Source: Acidimicrobiia bacterium
Lineage (GTDB): Bacteria; Actinomycetota; Acidimicrobiia; Spongiisociales; ZC4RG35
Length of the DNA: 64,000 nucleotides
Reading direction: 5' to 3'
Assembly: GCA_028285585.1 (NCBI GenBank)
Contig: JANQOU010000006.1
Coordinates: 372,001-436,000 of the forward strand
Positions 19,963 through 29,306 of this stretch are shown here, piece after piece. The notes beneath the pieces are model-generated. The model was given only the letters and a program-made list of their open reading frames with translations, did not search any database and was not told the DNA's origin. Position 1 is the stretch's first letter. Each line of letters begins with the position of its first letter. The translations under genes and the position numbers were made by a program.

Positions 19963-21528
19963 TCAGCGGAGGGCGTGGAGGAATCCGTCTCGGGAGCCGA
20001 TGTAGATGTTGCCGTTGAGGATGGCCGGTGTGGCCTCGATGCAAGACCCGCTGATCGGCACGGTCCAAGCCGACACCGGCTCTCTCGGATCGGAGAGTGA
20101 GTAGCCACGGACCTCTCCCAGGCATGTCGCAACCACCAGGATGTCATCGACGACTGCTGGCGATGACCAGGAATGCCAGCCAACGAAGTCAGACCAGACG
20201 ACATCCCCGGTGGCCGCGTCAACCGCGATCAGGTCGCCGAGGTGAGTGCTCACATAGAGCATCCCGTCATGGAGCGCAGGCGTAGCCCACAGTCCGGAGT
20301 CGGAGTTGCCACTGGTCAAGTCGATGCCCCAAACCCGCGGGTCGCCTGATGCATAGGGGTCGAACTTCACCAGTTGACCGACTTCCAGGTTGCGCTCCAG
20401 TTCCACAGCTCTCATCTGCGCCGGCTCGTGCTCGATTGCCACATAGATGTACCCATCCTGATCGACGATGGGAGTGGCATCGATGTCGCCACCGGCGTAG
20501 TAGTCGAAGACGATGGGAGCGAGGCCACTGCGGATGTCGGAGACATCGACACCGACGACGCGACCCCCAGAGTTGGTGAAGTAGATCCTCTCCTCGAATG
20601 CGACAACGGACGACTCGATCGACACGTTGCGCCCGGACTTGGCAAGAAGTTCGTTGTCGTAGCCCGGCATGGCCAGAAGCTGCACTGGGTCGACTGTGAC
20701 CATGCCCTCTGAGTCGACCCCACGGTTCAGGGCGTAGGCGAAGAACCAGCCGTTCTCACCGCCGACATACATGATGTCGTCGATGATCGAGGGGTTTCCA
20801 TCCCAATCGTTGTTCCAGATGCCGTTCACTTCGTTGGCGTGCAGTGACCACAACTCGACCGGCTCATTGCGGTCGAGAGCAAGTATCCGAAGGCGGTTGT
20901 CGCGCGATCCGAAGTAGAGGAGCGGATATCCGTCCGGATCAAGAGTGACACTTCCCTTGATCAAGTCACCAGTAACGAACCGCGATCGCAACGCTTGACC
21001 GGTCTCCCCGTTCACGAAGTGGACCGCACGGTCGTAGGCCCCAAAGATGACCTCGGTCACGCCATCGTCTCGGACATACGCAACCGGCTGGCCGGTCCAC
21101 CCCATGCCGCACCAGACTCGGGTCTCACCCGAAACCGTCGAGTTGCTGCACATCGGAGACTCCGGGTAGCTCCACCGAACCGACGGAGACACCGCTATCG
21201 GGCCAGACCCGTACCAAGAGCGTGTCGGATTGCCTCGAAACATCGACATCGACTCTTCACGACCCCACGGCTGAGAAACGGTCCAGCCGGGAATCACTCC
21301 CGGCTGGCGGGTCAGCACCGTGGTTGTGGTGGTGGAGGGCGCGGCGACTGTCGTCGAGGGATCCAATGTCGATGTCGTATCGCCAACGGTTGTCGTGGAA
21401 ACACTGGCCTGGGTCACATTGGTCGAGGGTGGCCCGCCATCCCAAAGGTTGAGCAGCACGAACGCGGCGGCTCCCAAGACCGTCCCCACCGTGAGCACGG
21501 TGATGATCGGCCAGGCGCTCCTGCTCAC
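19963..21528 (-). CDS. PQQ-like beta-propeller repeat exported protein
   Basis: Repeated LYFGSRDNRLRILALD, IYVAIEHEP, LYVSTHLGDLIAVDAATGDVVWSDFVG; GTG start overlaps capA-like stop (GTGA). Confidence 0.78.
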   Translation of the reverse strand: MSRSAWPIITVLTVGTVLGAAAFVLLNLWDGGPPSTNVTQASVSTTTVGDTTSTLDPSTTVAAPSTTTTTVLTRQPGVIPGWTVSQPWGREESMSMFRGNPTRSWYGSGPIAVSPSVRWSYPESPMCSNSTVSGETRVWCGMGWTGQPVAYVRDDGVTEVIFGAYDRAVHFVNGETGQALRSRFVTGDLIKGSVTLDPDGYPLLYFGSRDNRLRILALDRNEPVELWSLHANEVNGIWNNDWDGNPSIIDDIMYVGGENGWFFAYALNRGVDSEGMVTVDPVQLLAMPGYDNELLAKSGRNVSIESSVVAFEERIYFTNSGGRVVGVDVSDIRSGLAPIVFDYYAGGDIDATPIVDQDGYIYVAIEHEPAQMRAVELERNLEVGQLVKFDPYASGDPRVWGIDLTSGNSDSGLWATPALHDGMLYVSTHLGDLIAVDAATGDVVWSDFVGWHSWSSPAVVDDILVVATCLGEVRGYSLSDPREPVSAWTVPISGSCIEATPAILNGNIYIGSRDGFLHALR

Positions 21529-22622
21529 AGCTCTGGACCACACTCCGGCTCGCCGGTGATCTCCGGTCTCCCGTGTGTCCGGATGAAGGCGGGGATGAAG
21601 CAAGCCTCGATCGACCCGTCGGGGCTAACCACTGCCCGCGCCACCGCCGTGGTGGCGCTGGGTACCGAGTTGTGCGGCCAGATGAAGTTGCCCAGGCCCC
21701 AGAAGACTGCCGCGCCATCGACCATCTCGAGCGGGTTCATCCGATGCTGGTGATGGCCGAAGATGATGTCCGCACCGGCTTCGATCATGGCCTCCGCTGC
21801 GACGATGTCATCGGCGCGCGGCTGGGTGTCCAGCTCTCTCCCCCAATGCACAGTGACGATCACGATGTCTGCGATCTCGTCGGCGGCAGCAACTGCCTCT
21901 GCCATGCCTTCCGGGTCGTCCCCGTTGCGCATCCCGGGCGAGTCCTCGGTGGCGTAGTACCAGGTAGAAGGAGCGACACCACCGAAGCCGACGACGGCGA
22001 CAGTCCATCCGTTGATCTCGAACACAGCGGGCGCTCCGGCCTCGTCGTGATTGGCACCCGCCCCGACCGGTGCGATCCCGTTGGCGAGAAGCTGGACCCG
22101 GCCATCCACCAAAGCGTCTTTCCCGAAGTCGACCGAGTGGTTGTTGCCCATGTTGGCGACCTCGACACCGTTCCTCTGGATCGACGGCAGCGACTCTGTG
22201 GGGCACCTGAACGTGAATGTCTTGTTGAGGCGGGAGCCCAGATCGGAGGGCACACACTCGAGGTTGATGACCGTGAGGTCATCGGTGAGGAAGAGCCCGC
22301 CAAGACCCGAGAAGGCGTGATCCCAGCCCTCCCGGCCCAAAGTCGGGATGTAGTTGGCGTCCATCGCCACATCGCCCGTGCCGTGAATCACCAGAGTCCC
22401 CTTCGGGGGAAGCGTCGTCGTCGTTGTCGGCGGAACAGTCGTGGTCGTCGGTGGCAGGGTCGTCGTGGTGGTCGTTGACGTGGAGGTGGTTGTCTCGATG
22501 GCAACGACCACCGTCGTTGGCGGCGGATCGTCCGTCGCAAGTGACCACCAAGAGAAGGACAAGCCACCGAGCAGCGTCCCTCCAACCAGGACAACCACGA
22601 GCTTGATGGCAATGGACCGCAC
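21525..22622 (-). CDS. CapA family protein (poly-gamma-glutamate synthesis type metallophosphatase)
   Basis: GTGDVAMDANY...NLECVPSD...NGVEVANMGNNHSVDFGKDAL...HWGRELD...GADIIFGHHQHRMNPLEMVDG; N-terminal TM and Thr-rich linker. Confidence 0.85.
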   Translation of the reverse strand: MRSIAIKLVVVLVGGTLLGGLSFSWWSLATDDPPPTTVVVAIETTTSTSTTTTTTLPPTTTTVPPTTTTTLPPKGTLVIHGTGDVAMDANYIPTLGREGWDHAFSGLGGLFLTDDLTVINLECVPSDLGSRLNKTFTFRCPTESLPSIQRNGVEVANMGNNHSVDFGKDALVDGRVQLLANGIAPVGAGANHDEAGAPAVFEINGWTVAVVGFGGVAPSTWYYATEDSPGMRNGDDPEGMAEAVAAADEIADIVIVTVHWGRELDTQPRADDIVAAEAMIEAGADIIFGHHQHRMNPLEMVDGAAVFWGLGNFIWPHNSVPSATTAVARAVVSPDGSIEACFIPAFIRTHGRPEITGEPECGPEL

Positions 22623-22681
22623 AGCGGTCAGAGGCTATATCCAGGCAAGGCCTATTCCCTGTCGCGCGACTGGATCAGCAG

Positions 22682-23461
22682 CTACAAGATCTGGCTCAAG
22701 AAAAGCTTGGTTCGCTCTTCTTGTGGGTTGGTGAAGAAGTGCTCAGGGGTGCCTACCTCAACGATCTGGCCATCCGCCATGAACACGACGCGGTCGGCCA
22801 CGGCGCGGGCAAAGCCCATCTCGTGAGTGACACAGATCATGGTCATTCCTCCCTCAGCCAGCTCGACCATCACATCCAAAACCTCTTTGATCATCTCAGG
22901 GTCGAGTGCGGACGTTGGCTCGTCGAACAGCATGACTTTCGGCTTCATCGCCAGCGAGCGAGCGATCGCGACGCGTTGCTGCTGGCCACCAGAGAGCTGG
23001 CCCGGGTACTTGCGCGCCTGATCAGGAATCCCGACACGCTCGAGCAGCTGCATGGCGTTGGCTTCGGCTTCATCCTTGGCCTCGTGCCGAACTTGCCGCG
23101 GAGCGAGGGTGATGTTGTCGATCACAGTCAGATGCGGGAACAGGTTGAACTGCTGGAACACCATGCCCGTCTCACGACGGATCTCTTGGATGTTCTTGAT
23201 GTCATCGGACAGCTCGATGCCATCCACGACGATGGTGCCGCGGTCGTGCTTCTCGAGCCGGTTGATGCAACGGATCAGAGTCGACTTGCCGGAGCCAGAA
23301 GGGCCAATGACGACAACCACTTCCTGCTTGCCAACGTTCATGTTGATGTCGGCCAGTGCCTGGAAGTCACCAAAGAACTTGTCGACATCCCGCAGCTCGA
23401 TTACCGATTCGCCCTTGGCCTGGGTCGCGTCGGAGAAGACCTGTTGTTGTTCGCTCGTCAT
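22682..23461 (-). CDS. aapP: Amino-acid ABC transporter ATP-binding protein
   Basis: [48 protein letters not shown]. Confidence 0.93.
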   Translation of the reverse strand: MTSEQQQVFSDATQAKGESVIELRDVDKFFGDFQALADINMNVGKQEVVVVIGPSGSGKSTLIRCINRLEKHDRGTIVVDGIELSDDIKNIQEIRRETGMVFQQFNLFPHLTVIDNITLAPRQVRHEAKDEAEANAMQLLERVGIPDQARKYPGQLSGGQQQRVAIARSLAMKPKVMLFDEPTSALDPEMIKEVLDVMVELAEGGMTMICVTHEMGFARAVADRVVFMADGQIVEVGTPEHFFTNPQEERTKLFLSQIL

Positions 23462-24858
23462 CTTGTCACTCGCAATCTACGTTCCAATCTCTGACTCTCA
23501 CGTGACATGGCAAAGGCGAAAGCCCAGTAGCCAATTGCCACAAAGACAAGTGTTTCCGCAATGCTCACCGCTCTGAAGTCGGGTTGTGTGTGCACCAGCG
23601 AGCGCACCCTCAAGAACTCCACGATCGAGATGATGAACAGCAGGGAGGAATCTTTGAACAGTGAGATGAACTGCCCCACCATCGCCGGGATCACTGCGCG
23701 CAGAGCTTGAGGCAACACGATTCGATTCATGATCGTGGGCGGGGCCAACCCCAACGCCTGGCCTGCCTCAGTCTGACCCCGCGGCAAAGCCTGAAGACCA
23801 CCGCGGACAATCTCAGCAACATAGGCAGCAGTGAACAGCGTCATCGCAGCGATTGCTCTCGATACAGCGGAGAGGTCCGTGCCCGCCGGGAGCATGAAAC
23901 CAAGAATGAACTGACCCATGAAGAGCAGCGTGATCAGAGGGACGCCACGGATCACCTCGATGTACATCGTCGACATGATTCGCACGGCGGGAAGCGTGGA
24001 TCTCCGTCCCAACGCAAGTAGCAAGCCGAGTGGGAACGCCAGAACGATGGCGATGGCTGAAACCATCAACGTGAGATGGAGCCCTGACCACTCGTCCCAA
24101 CCGATGCCCGGCGAATCGACCAAGGCGTAGATCGTTCGGATTACAGCAACTACTGCGACCGCAGCCACAAGACGCATCACAATTCTGAGCCAGCCAGCCT
24201 CGAACCGACCAACCGGGGCAACCATGTAGGCAGCGATTCCGTAGGTGAGCCCTAGAGGCAGCCAACCCCCAACATCGAAGCCGGAAACCACCTGGAAACC
24301 CAACACGAGAAACGTGGCGGTGAGCAACCAGCCCGCACTACGGAGCCGACGAGGGAAGCGGAATGCTTGGAAGCCGACAAGCAAGACTGCAACGGCAGCA
24401 CCTATGAGAAGGAAGGGGTTGAGGAGGCCACCCACGTCGTCGGTCGACGCAAACCACAAGAGAATCCCCAAGAACACTACGAGGGACCACATCCGTCCCA
24501 CCGTGGCCAGAACGCTGCTCCGCTCATAGGGAAGCCCGGCATCTTCAGCGCGATCCTGCACCGCCGCGGAGTTCGTGCCGAGCCCGATCCCGAAAGCAAG
24601 CACGAACAGAAGTATCTGGGAGTAGATCCGCCACTCCATCTCGCGATCGAAGGTCCCGATCATGAACAACGTGAGGTTGCGCTGAACTGCCTCCCATTGA
24701 CCGTTGACGAAGAAGAAGAGAAAAGCCCGGTAGCCGAGAACAAGGATGAGCGGGATCAGAAGGATGGTCAGCACCCCCGACCACCAGTTCTTAAAGAGGT
24801 TCTTGCGTACCCACTCCAACGGAGTCAACTGGTTGACGGGAGGTGCCGCAGTCGTCAT
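23458..24858 (-). CDS. aapM: Amino-acid ABC transporter permease (AapM-like)
   Basis: [63 protein letters not shown]. Confidence 0.9.
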   Translation of the reverse strand: MTTAAPPVNQLTPLEWVRKNLFKNWWSGVLTILLIPLILVLGYRAFLFFFVNGQWEAVQRNLTLFMIGTFDREMEWRIYSQILLFVLAFGIGLGTNSAAVQDRAEDAGLPYERSSVLATVGRMWSLVVFLGILLWFASTDDVGGLLNPFLLIGAAVAVLLVGFQAFRFPRRLRSAGWLLTATFLVLGFQVVSGFDVGGWLPLGLTYGIAAYMVAPVGRFEAGWLRIVMRLVAAVAVVAVIRTIYALVDSPGIGWDEWSGLHLTLMVSAIAIVLAFPLGLLLALGRRSTLPAVRIMSTMYIEVIRGVPLITLLFMGQFILGFMLPAGTDLSAVSRAIAAMTLFTAAYVAEIVRGGLQALPRGQTEAGQALGLAPPTIMNRIVLPQALRAVIPAMVGQFISLFKDSSLLFIISIVEFLRVRSLVHTQPDFRAVSIAETLVFVAIGYWAFAFAMSRESQRLERRLRVTR

Positions 24859-26090
24859 CGAGCCACCAACTGGATTCGCCGATTAATGATATTGAGTATC
24901 AAAGAGATGATCAGCGAGAAGGACAGGTACACCGCCATCATGATGATGATCGACTGGACGGCTGGCCGGCCGTTGCCGATGGACGTCTTGGTGAGAGCTG
25001 TGATCTCCGCATAAGACACGGCCGTGCCCAACGATGTGTTCTTCACCAAGTTGAGGTATTGGTTGATGGTCGGGGGTACGGCAATCCGCATCGACTGCGG
25101 GAGAACCACAAAGCGGTACCGCTGGAAGGCATTGAGAGCCAGAGCGTTAGCAGCCTCCGACTGCCCGTGATCAACAGCCAGGATCGACCCGCGGATGATC
25201 TCACCGATATGGCTCGCCGTGTAGAGGCCCAATGCCACGGTGAGTGCCATGAAGCCCCAATTCATCTGGAACCCACCCGAGATGTTGCGTCTGTTCTCGG
25301 TGAGTTCGGGCCAGGACATCGCGAAGGGCGCTCCACTCACCAGATAGGCCACAACTAGCCCAACTACCACGACGCCGATGAACCAGAGGACTCGATGATG
25401 GGGCTCGCCGATCTGCTCAAAGACACGGGTCCTCCAGCGCCATATGAGAATGGCAACAATCAAGACAACCAAGAGAACGATGAAGAACACCAGGGCCTCT
25501 CCCACCTGAGAAACTCCCGGTATGCCCCAGCGATCGTTGTTGATCATCAGGAAGTTGTCATCCGTGCCTGGGACCTTCAACTCCCAACTTTCGGCAAGGA
25601 TCGGAAACGGGCCAAAGGTGAAAACAGCAAACCCGAAGAAAATTATGATGACCAGCGGCGGGATGTTCCTGAAGATCTCGACGTAAAGAGTTGCTAGCCG
25701 AGCTACCAACCAGTTTTCCGAAAGTCGCGAAATGCCAACAATCACACCGACGACTGAGGCAAGGATGACCCCAAAGAAGCCGGCGAGGAAAGTGTTCTTG
25801 ATGCCGACGACGGTCATCTCCCAGACCGGCGATCGAGGATTGAACCTGCTCTGGAATGGGATCACCCAGCACTCGCCACAGAATGGAATCTGAAAATTCG
25901 TCGGTCCAGAAAGAAAGTCGAATGACGTCGAGATATTGACGCGGTTGAGGTTGTCGATGAGGTTCGAGAACAGCCATCGGCCCACGAGGAAGACAACCAG
26001 TACAGCTAAGACCTGGCCGACGATCCTCAGGACTCGGATATCGCGCCAGAAGGGCGGGCGCGCAAGTTCTCTTGTCTGCGTCTCAGTCAC
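24855..26090 (-). CDS. aapQ: Amino-acid ABC transporter permease (AapQ-like)
   Basis: YVEIFRNIPPLVIIIFF, EIIRGSILAVDHGQSEAANALALNAFQRYRFVVLPQSMRIAVPP. Confidence 0.9.
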   Translation of the reverse strand: MTETQTRELARPPFWRDIRVLRIVGQVLAVLVVFLVGRWLFSNLIDNLNRVNISTSFDFLSGPTNFQIPFCGECWVIPFQSRFNPRSPVWEMTVVGIKNTFLAGFFGVILASVVGVIVGISRLSENWLVARLATLYVEIFRNIPPLVIIIFFGFAVFTFGPFPILAESWELKVPGTDDNFLMINNDRWGIPGVSQVGEALVFFIVLLVVLIVAILIWRWRTRVFEQIGEPHHRVLWFIGVVVVGLVVAYLVSGAPFAMSWPELTENRRNISGGFQMNWGFMALTVALGLYTASHIGEIIRGSILAVDHGQSEAANALALNAFQRYRFVVLPQSMRIAVPPTINQYLNLVKNTSLGTAVSYAEITALTKTSIGNGRPAVQSIIIMMAVYLSFSLIISLILNIINRRIQLVAR

Positions 26091-26112
26091 TAAAGGACAA
26101 CCCGGGAAGAGG

Positions 26113-26140
26113 GTGAGGGTGACCCGAAGGCCACCCTCAC
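26113..26140 (-). terminator. Hairpin between aapJ and aapQ (attenuator-like)
   Basis: GTGAGGGTG...CACCCTCAC 9-bp stem. Confidence 0.45.
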
Positions 26141-26147
26141 AATGTTT

Positions 26148-27197
26148 CTAGCGGTAGGGCGGAACGTACATCAGGCCGCCGTTCGACCAGAGGTCGTTGA
26201 CGGACCCGTCAAGCGGAGCCAGCTCGGCGAACTGGTTGTAGATCTCCGGGTAGTTGCCGACCTGCTCGACGATCTGAACTGCAAAGTCCGACGGGAGACC
26301 CAGCTTCGGGTCGAAGTTGTCGGTTCCGATGAAGTTCAGAATGTTGGGGTCGGTCCCCGAGTAGCTACCAATGTTGCCGGAGTTCAAACCGAACTCCCAG
26401 GCCTGAACGGTCGCCATGACCGACCAGTTGACTACCTGAGCCCACTCCGTGTCGCCATCAGCGACGGCAGGGCCTAACGGCTCTTTGGAGAAGATCTCAG
26501 ACATGATCGTCTGATCTGCTCCACCTTCACTCTCAATGGTGAACTTCCACGAGCCCAACTGCGAGGCATCAGAAGTCCAGCCTTCACACTGCTCTTCCTC
26601 GTAAGCGGGACGCAACTGGTTGTTGTCCTCGAACACCACCGGGTTGAATGCGATTCCGCGTGCGTTGAACACCGCAGTGAGGTTCAACTCCGTAGTGGTG
26701 CCTGACAGAACACAGATGTTGGCGCCATCGAGGTCCTCGAGTGTTGTGAAGCCGGTCGAGGCCGGGACCATCATCCCCTGACCGTCGTAGAAGGTGGTGT
26801 ACAGGAAGTTGACACCTTCTTGACCATCACGAGTGGCGGTCCAGGTTGTGTTCCTGATCAGCACATCGATCTCACCGGCCTGAAGTGCCGTGAATCGCTG
26901 CTCAGCGGTCAGCGGGACGTACTTCACGGCATTGGCGTCGCCGAGCACACCCGCTGCGACCACGCGACAGAACTCGATGTCAAAGCCGCTGTAGCTGCCA
27001 TCCTCGGCCACCTCTCCAAATCCTGGGAGTGTCTCATTGACACCGCAGTTGAGTTCGCCTCGATCGAGAACGGCTTGCAGCGTGCCGCCTCCCTCTCCGC
27101 CGCCGGCCACGGTGGTGTCTCCGCCACCGTCATCCGAACAAGCAGCGAGAATGAGAGCAAAAGCGAAGAATGCCACCAAGAGCTTGCTTCTTTTCAT
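26148..27197 (-). CDS. aapJ: Amino-acid ABC transporter substrate-binding lipoprotein (AapJ-like)
   Basis: MKRSKLLVAFFAFALILAACSDDGGG lipobox; GVNETLPGFGEVAEDGSYSGFDIEFCRVVAAGVLGD. Confidence 0.92.
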   Translation of the reverse strand: MKRSKLLVAFFAFALILAACSDDGGGDTTVAGGGEGGGTLQAVLDRGELNCGVNETLPGFGEVAEDGSYSGFDIEFCRVVAAGVLGDANAVKYVPLTAEQRFTALQAGEIDVLIRNTTWTATRDGQEGVNFLYTTFYDGQGMMVPASTGFTTLEDLDGANICVLSGTTTELNLTAVFNARGIAFNPVVFEDNNQLRPAYEEEQCEGWTSDASQLGSWKFTIESEGGADQTIMSEIFSKEPLGPAVADGDTEWAQVVNWSVMATVQAWEFGLNSGNIGSYSGTDPNILNFIGTDNFDPKLGLPSDFAVQIVEQVGNYPEIYNQFAELAPLDGSVNDLWSNGGLMYVPPYR

Positions 27198-27366
27198 TTC
27201 TCCTCCGTCTGTTTGAAATGTGAGCTGGCAGAACCGGCCCACGTAGGCGGCGACCCTAATCCGATTGCGCTGCCGTTGCCCTTGGTTCCCGCCCAAACCA
27301 TTCGCATTGGGGTCGGTCTCATTGATACGCTTGACGCCCGCTTCCACACGAGGAGACCCACCAATC

Positions 27367-28203
27367 ATGAAGAAATCAATACGTCTATTTGCGCTTCTTG
27401 CGGCGCTGGCACTCGTAGTTGCCGCTTGCAGCCCCGACGAAGGCGGTGAAGGCGGCGGCTCTGACGGCACCACAGCCGCTGGTCTGCCCGACCTCGGTGG
27501 CCGCACCGTCACCGTGGGCGTCGAGAACGCCTACTTGCCCTTCAACTACATCCTGGCCGGAGAGTCCGAAGGCCAAGGCTGGGACTACGACGCGTGGCGC
27601 GACATCTGCGAGCGACTCAACTGTGTTGCCGACTTCGTCGAGGCCGCTTGGCCGGCCGTGATCGATCAGGTCGCTCAGGGCGAGATCGACACCGCTGCCG
27701 ATGGCATCTCCATCACTGACGAGCGCAAGGAGATCGTTGACTTCTCCGACCCTTACATGGTCGTCGAGCAGAAGTTCATCGTTCAGAAGGGTGACGATCG
27801 TTTTGGCAGCGCCCAGGATGTGATCGACGACTCAGCTGCGATCGTGGCTACCCAGGTGGGCACGACCAACTACGAACTGGCTGAGAGCTTGGTTGGCGAA
27901 GCCCGGATTCAGGCCTTCGACCAGTTCGCCCTGGCCATCCAGGCCCTCATAGCCGGTGATGTCGACGTGGTGATCATCGACGATGCCGCTGGGCTCGGGT
28001 ACATCGGCGAGAACGCCGATGTGATCGACACCATCGACGACGGGCTCCAGTCCGACCCCCTCGGGTTCATCTACCCCAAGGGCTCCGATCTCGTTGATCC
28101 TGTCAACCAGGCAATCGCACAGATGAAAGAGGACGGGACGTTCGACGAGCTCGGCCGGATCTGGTTCGGCCCTGACTTCGACGTCAGCTACGACGACCTC
28201 TAG
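27367..28203 (+). CDS. Amino-acid ABC transporter substrate-binding lipoprotein
   Basis: MKKSIRLFALLAALALVVAACSPDEGG; VTVGVENAYLPFNYILAGESEGQGWDYDAWRDICERL. Confidence 0.92.
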   Translation: MKKSIRLFALLAALALVVAACSPDEGGEGGGSDGTTAAGLPDLGGRTVTVGVENAYLPFNYILAGESEGQGWDYDAWRDICERLNCVADFVEAAWPAVIDQVAQGEIDTAADGISITDERKEIVDFSDPYMVVEQKFIVQKGDDRFGSAQDVIDDSAAIVATQVGTTNYELAESLVGEARIQAFDQFALAIQALIAGDVDVVIIDDAAGLGYIGENADVIDTIDDGLQSDPLGFIYPKGSDLVDPVNQAIAQMKEDGTFDELGRIWFGPDFDVSYDDL

Positions 28204-28225
28204 GCCGAGAAAGAACAAGACAGAC

Positions 28226-28259
28226 AAGAGCGCCGGGCCGATTGCGGCCTGGCGCTCTT
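28226..28259 (+). terminator. Strong hairpin between SBP and permease genes (attenuator-like)
   Basis: AAGAGCGCC-gGGCCG-attg-CGGCCt-GGCGCTCTT. Confidence 0.6.
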
Positions 28260-28274
28260 AATGTTGCACAGTTC

Positions 28275-29126
28275 ATGGCAGATGGAGATGACGGCCACGC
28301 GCGAGTGGCCGATGCAGATCTGATCGAAGCAACCCGCACGCCGGGGGGTGCCTACCGATTCGATCGCAAGGAGTTCCCTTGGTGGTTGGTGGGGCTGCTC
28401 GCCATCGTGGCGTTGATGGTCGTCGCGATTCTCTTCAGCGAGGCCTATCAAGAGGCCTTTGCCGCCATCTTCCCGGTCCCCTTCAGCTGGACCGAGGGGA
28501 TCATGATGACCTTCTACCTGACCATCGGGTCGTTCCTAGTCGCCACTGTCCTCGGCCTGTTCATCGGCCTAGCCAGAGTCAGCAAGAACACTGCCGTCTC
28601 CAACGTCGCGGCGCTCTACATCGAGTTCGTGCGCGGCATCCCGATGATCGTTTTCATCTTCACGATCGCACTGGTGGTAGTGCCCGACTTCGCCGACCTG
28701 ATCAATCAGCCCAGCCGTGCGATCCCACAGGCCATCCGAGCTTCTGCTGCCATGTCCCTCTTCTACGCCGCTTTCATCGCAGAGGTGTTCCGGGCAGGCA
28801 TCCAGTCTGTGCCAAGTACGCAGAGTGAGGCCGGCCGCGCCGTTGGGATGACCGAGTCGCAAATCATGAGAAAGGTGGTTCTCCCCCAAGCGGTGCGGAA
28901 CATGCTTCCCGCGTTGGGCAACGACCTGATCGCACTGATGAAAGACACTTCACTGGTCTCGGTGCTGGCCGTGAGAGAGTTCACTCAGATGGCACGGCTG
29001 TACGGTGGGTCAACATTCCGGTTCCGCGAGTCGTTCTTCATCCTGACGGTGATCTACGTGGTGCTGACCCTCAGCCTCTCCCTGCTGCTCCGCTGGTACG
29101 AACGACGAGTAGCCGTCCCGTCCTAG
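28275..29126 (+). CDS. Amino-acid ABC transporter permease
   Basis: YIEFVRGIPMIVFIFTIAL, EVFRAGIQSVPSTQSEAGRAVGMTESQIMRKVVLPQAVRNMLP. Confidence 0.92.
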   Translation: MADGDDGHARVADADLIEATRTPGGAYRFDRKEFPWWLVGLLAIVALMVVAILFSEAYQEAFAAIFPVPFSWTEGIMMTFYLTIGSFLVATVLGLFIGLARVSKNTAVSNVAALYIEFVRGIPMIVFIFTIALVVVPDFADLINQPSRAIPQAIRASAAMSLFYAAFIAEVFRAGIQSVPSTQSEAGRAVGMTESQIMRKVVLPQAVRNMLPALGNDLIALMKDTSLVSVLAVREFTQMARLYGGSTFRFRESFFILTVIYVVLTLSLSLLLRWYERRVAVPS

Positions 29127-29138
29127 CCCCCAACCTGC

Positions 29139-29301
29139 AACCTCAGGTAATACCGCCCGTATCTGGTCGCTATGGCCTCAGGTTGAAACGCGGCGAGCCA
29201 ACTGGAGGTCATAGGGCCCGCATTTGGGCCGGTGCCCTGAAAGGGCATTGGAGTTTCTGGCAGAAACTCCAACCTGATTTCATCAGGCATTACCTGAGGT
29301 T
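29139..29301. repeat. Dispersed repeat element copy 1 (compact, 163 bp)
   Basis: AACCTCAGGTAAT (29139-29151) ... ATTACCTGAGGTT (29289-29301); inner stem 29170-29185/29199-29214; hairpins GGAGTTTCTggcAGAAACTCC and CCTGAtttcaTCAGG; shared with 19157-19949. Confidence 0.8.
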
Positions 29302-29306
29302 CGCGG

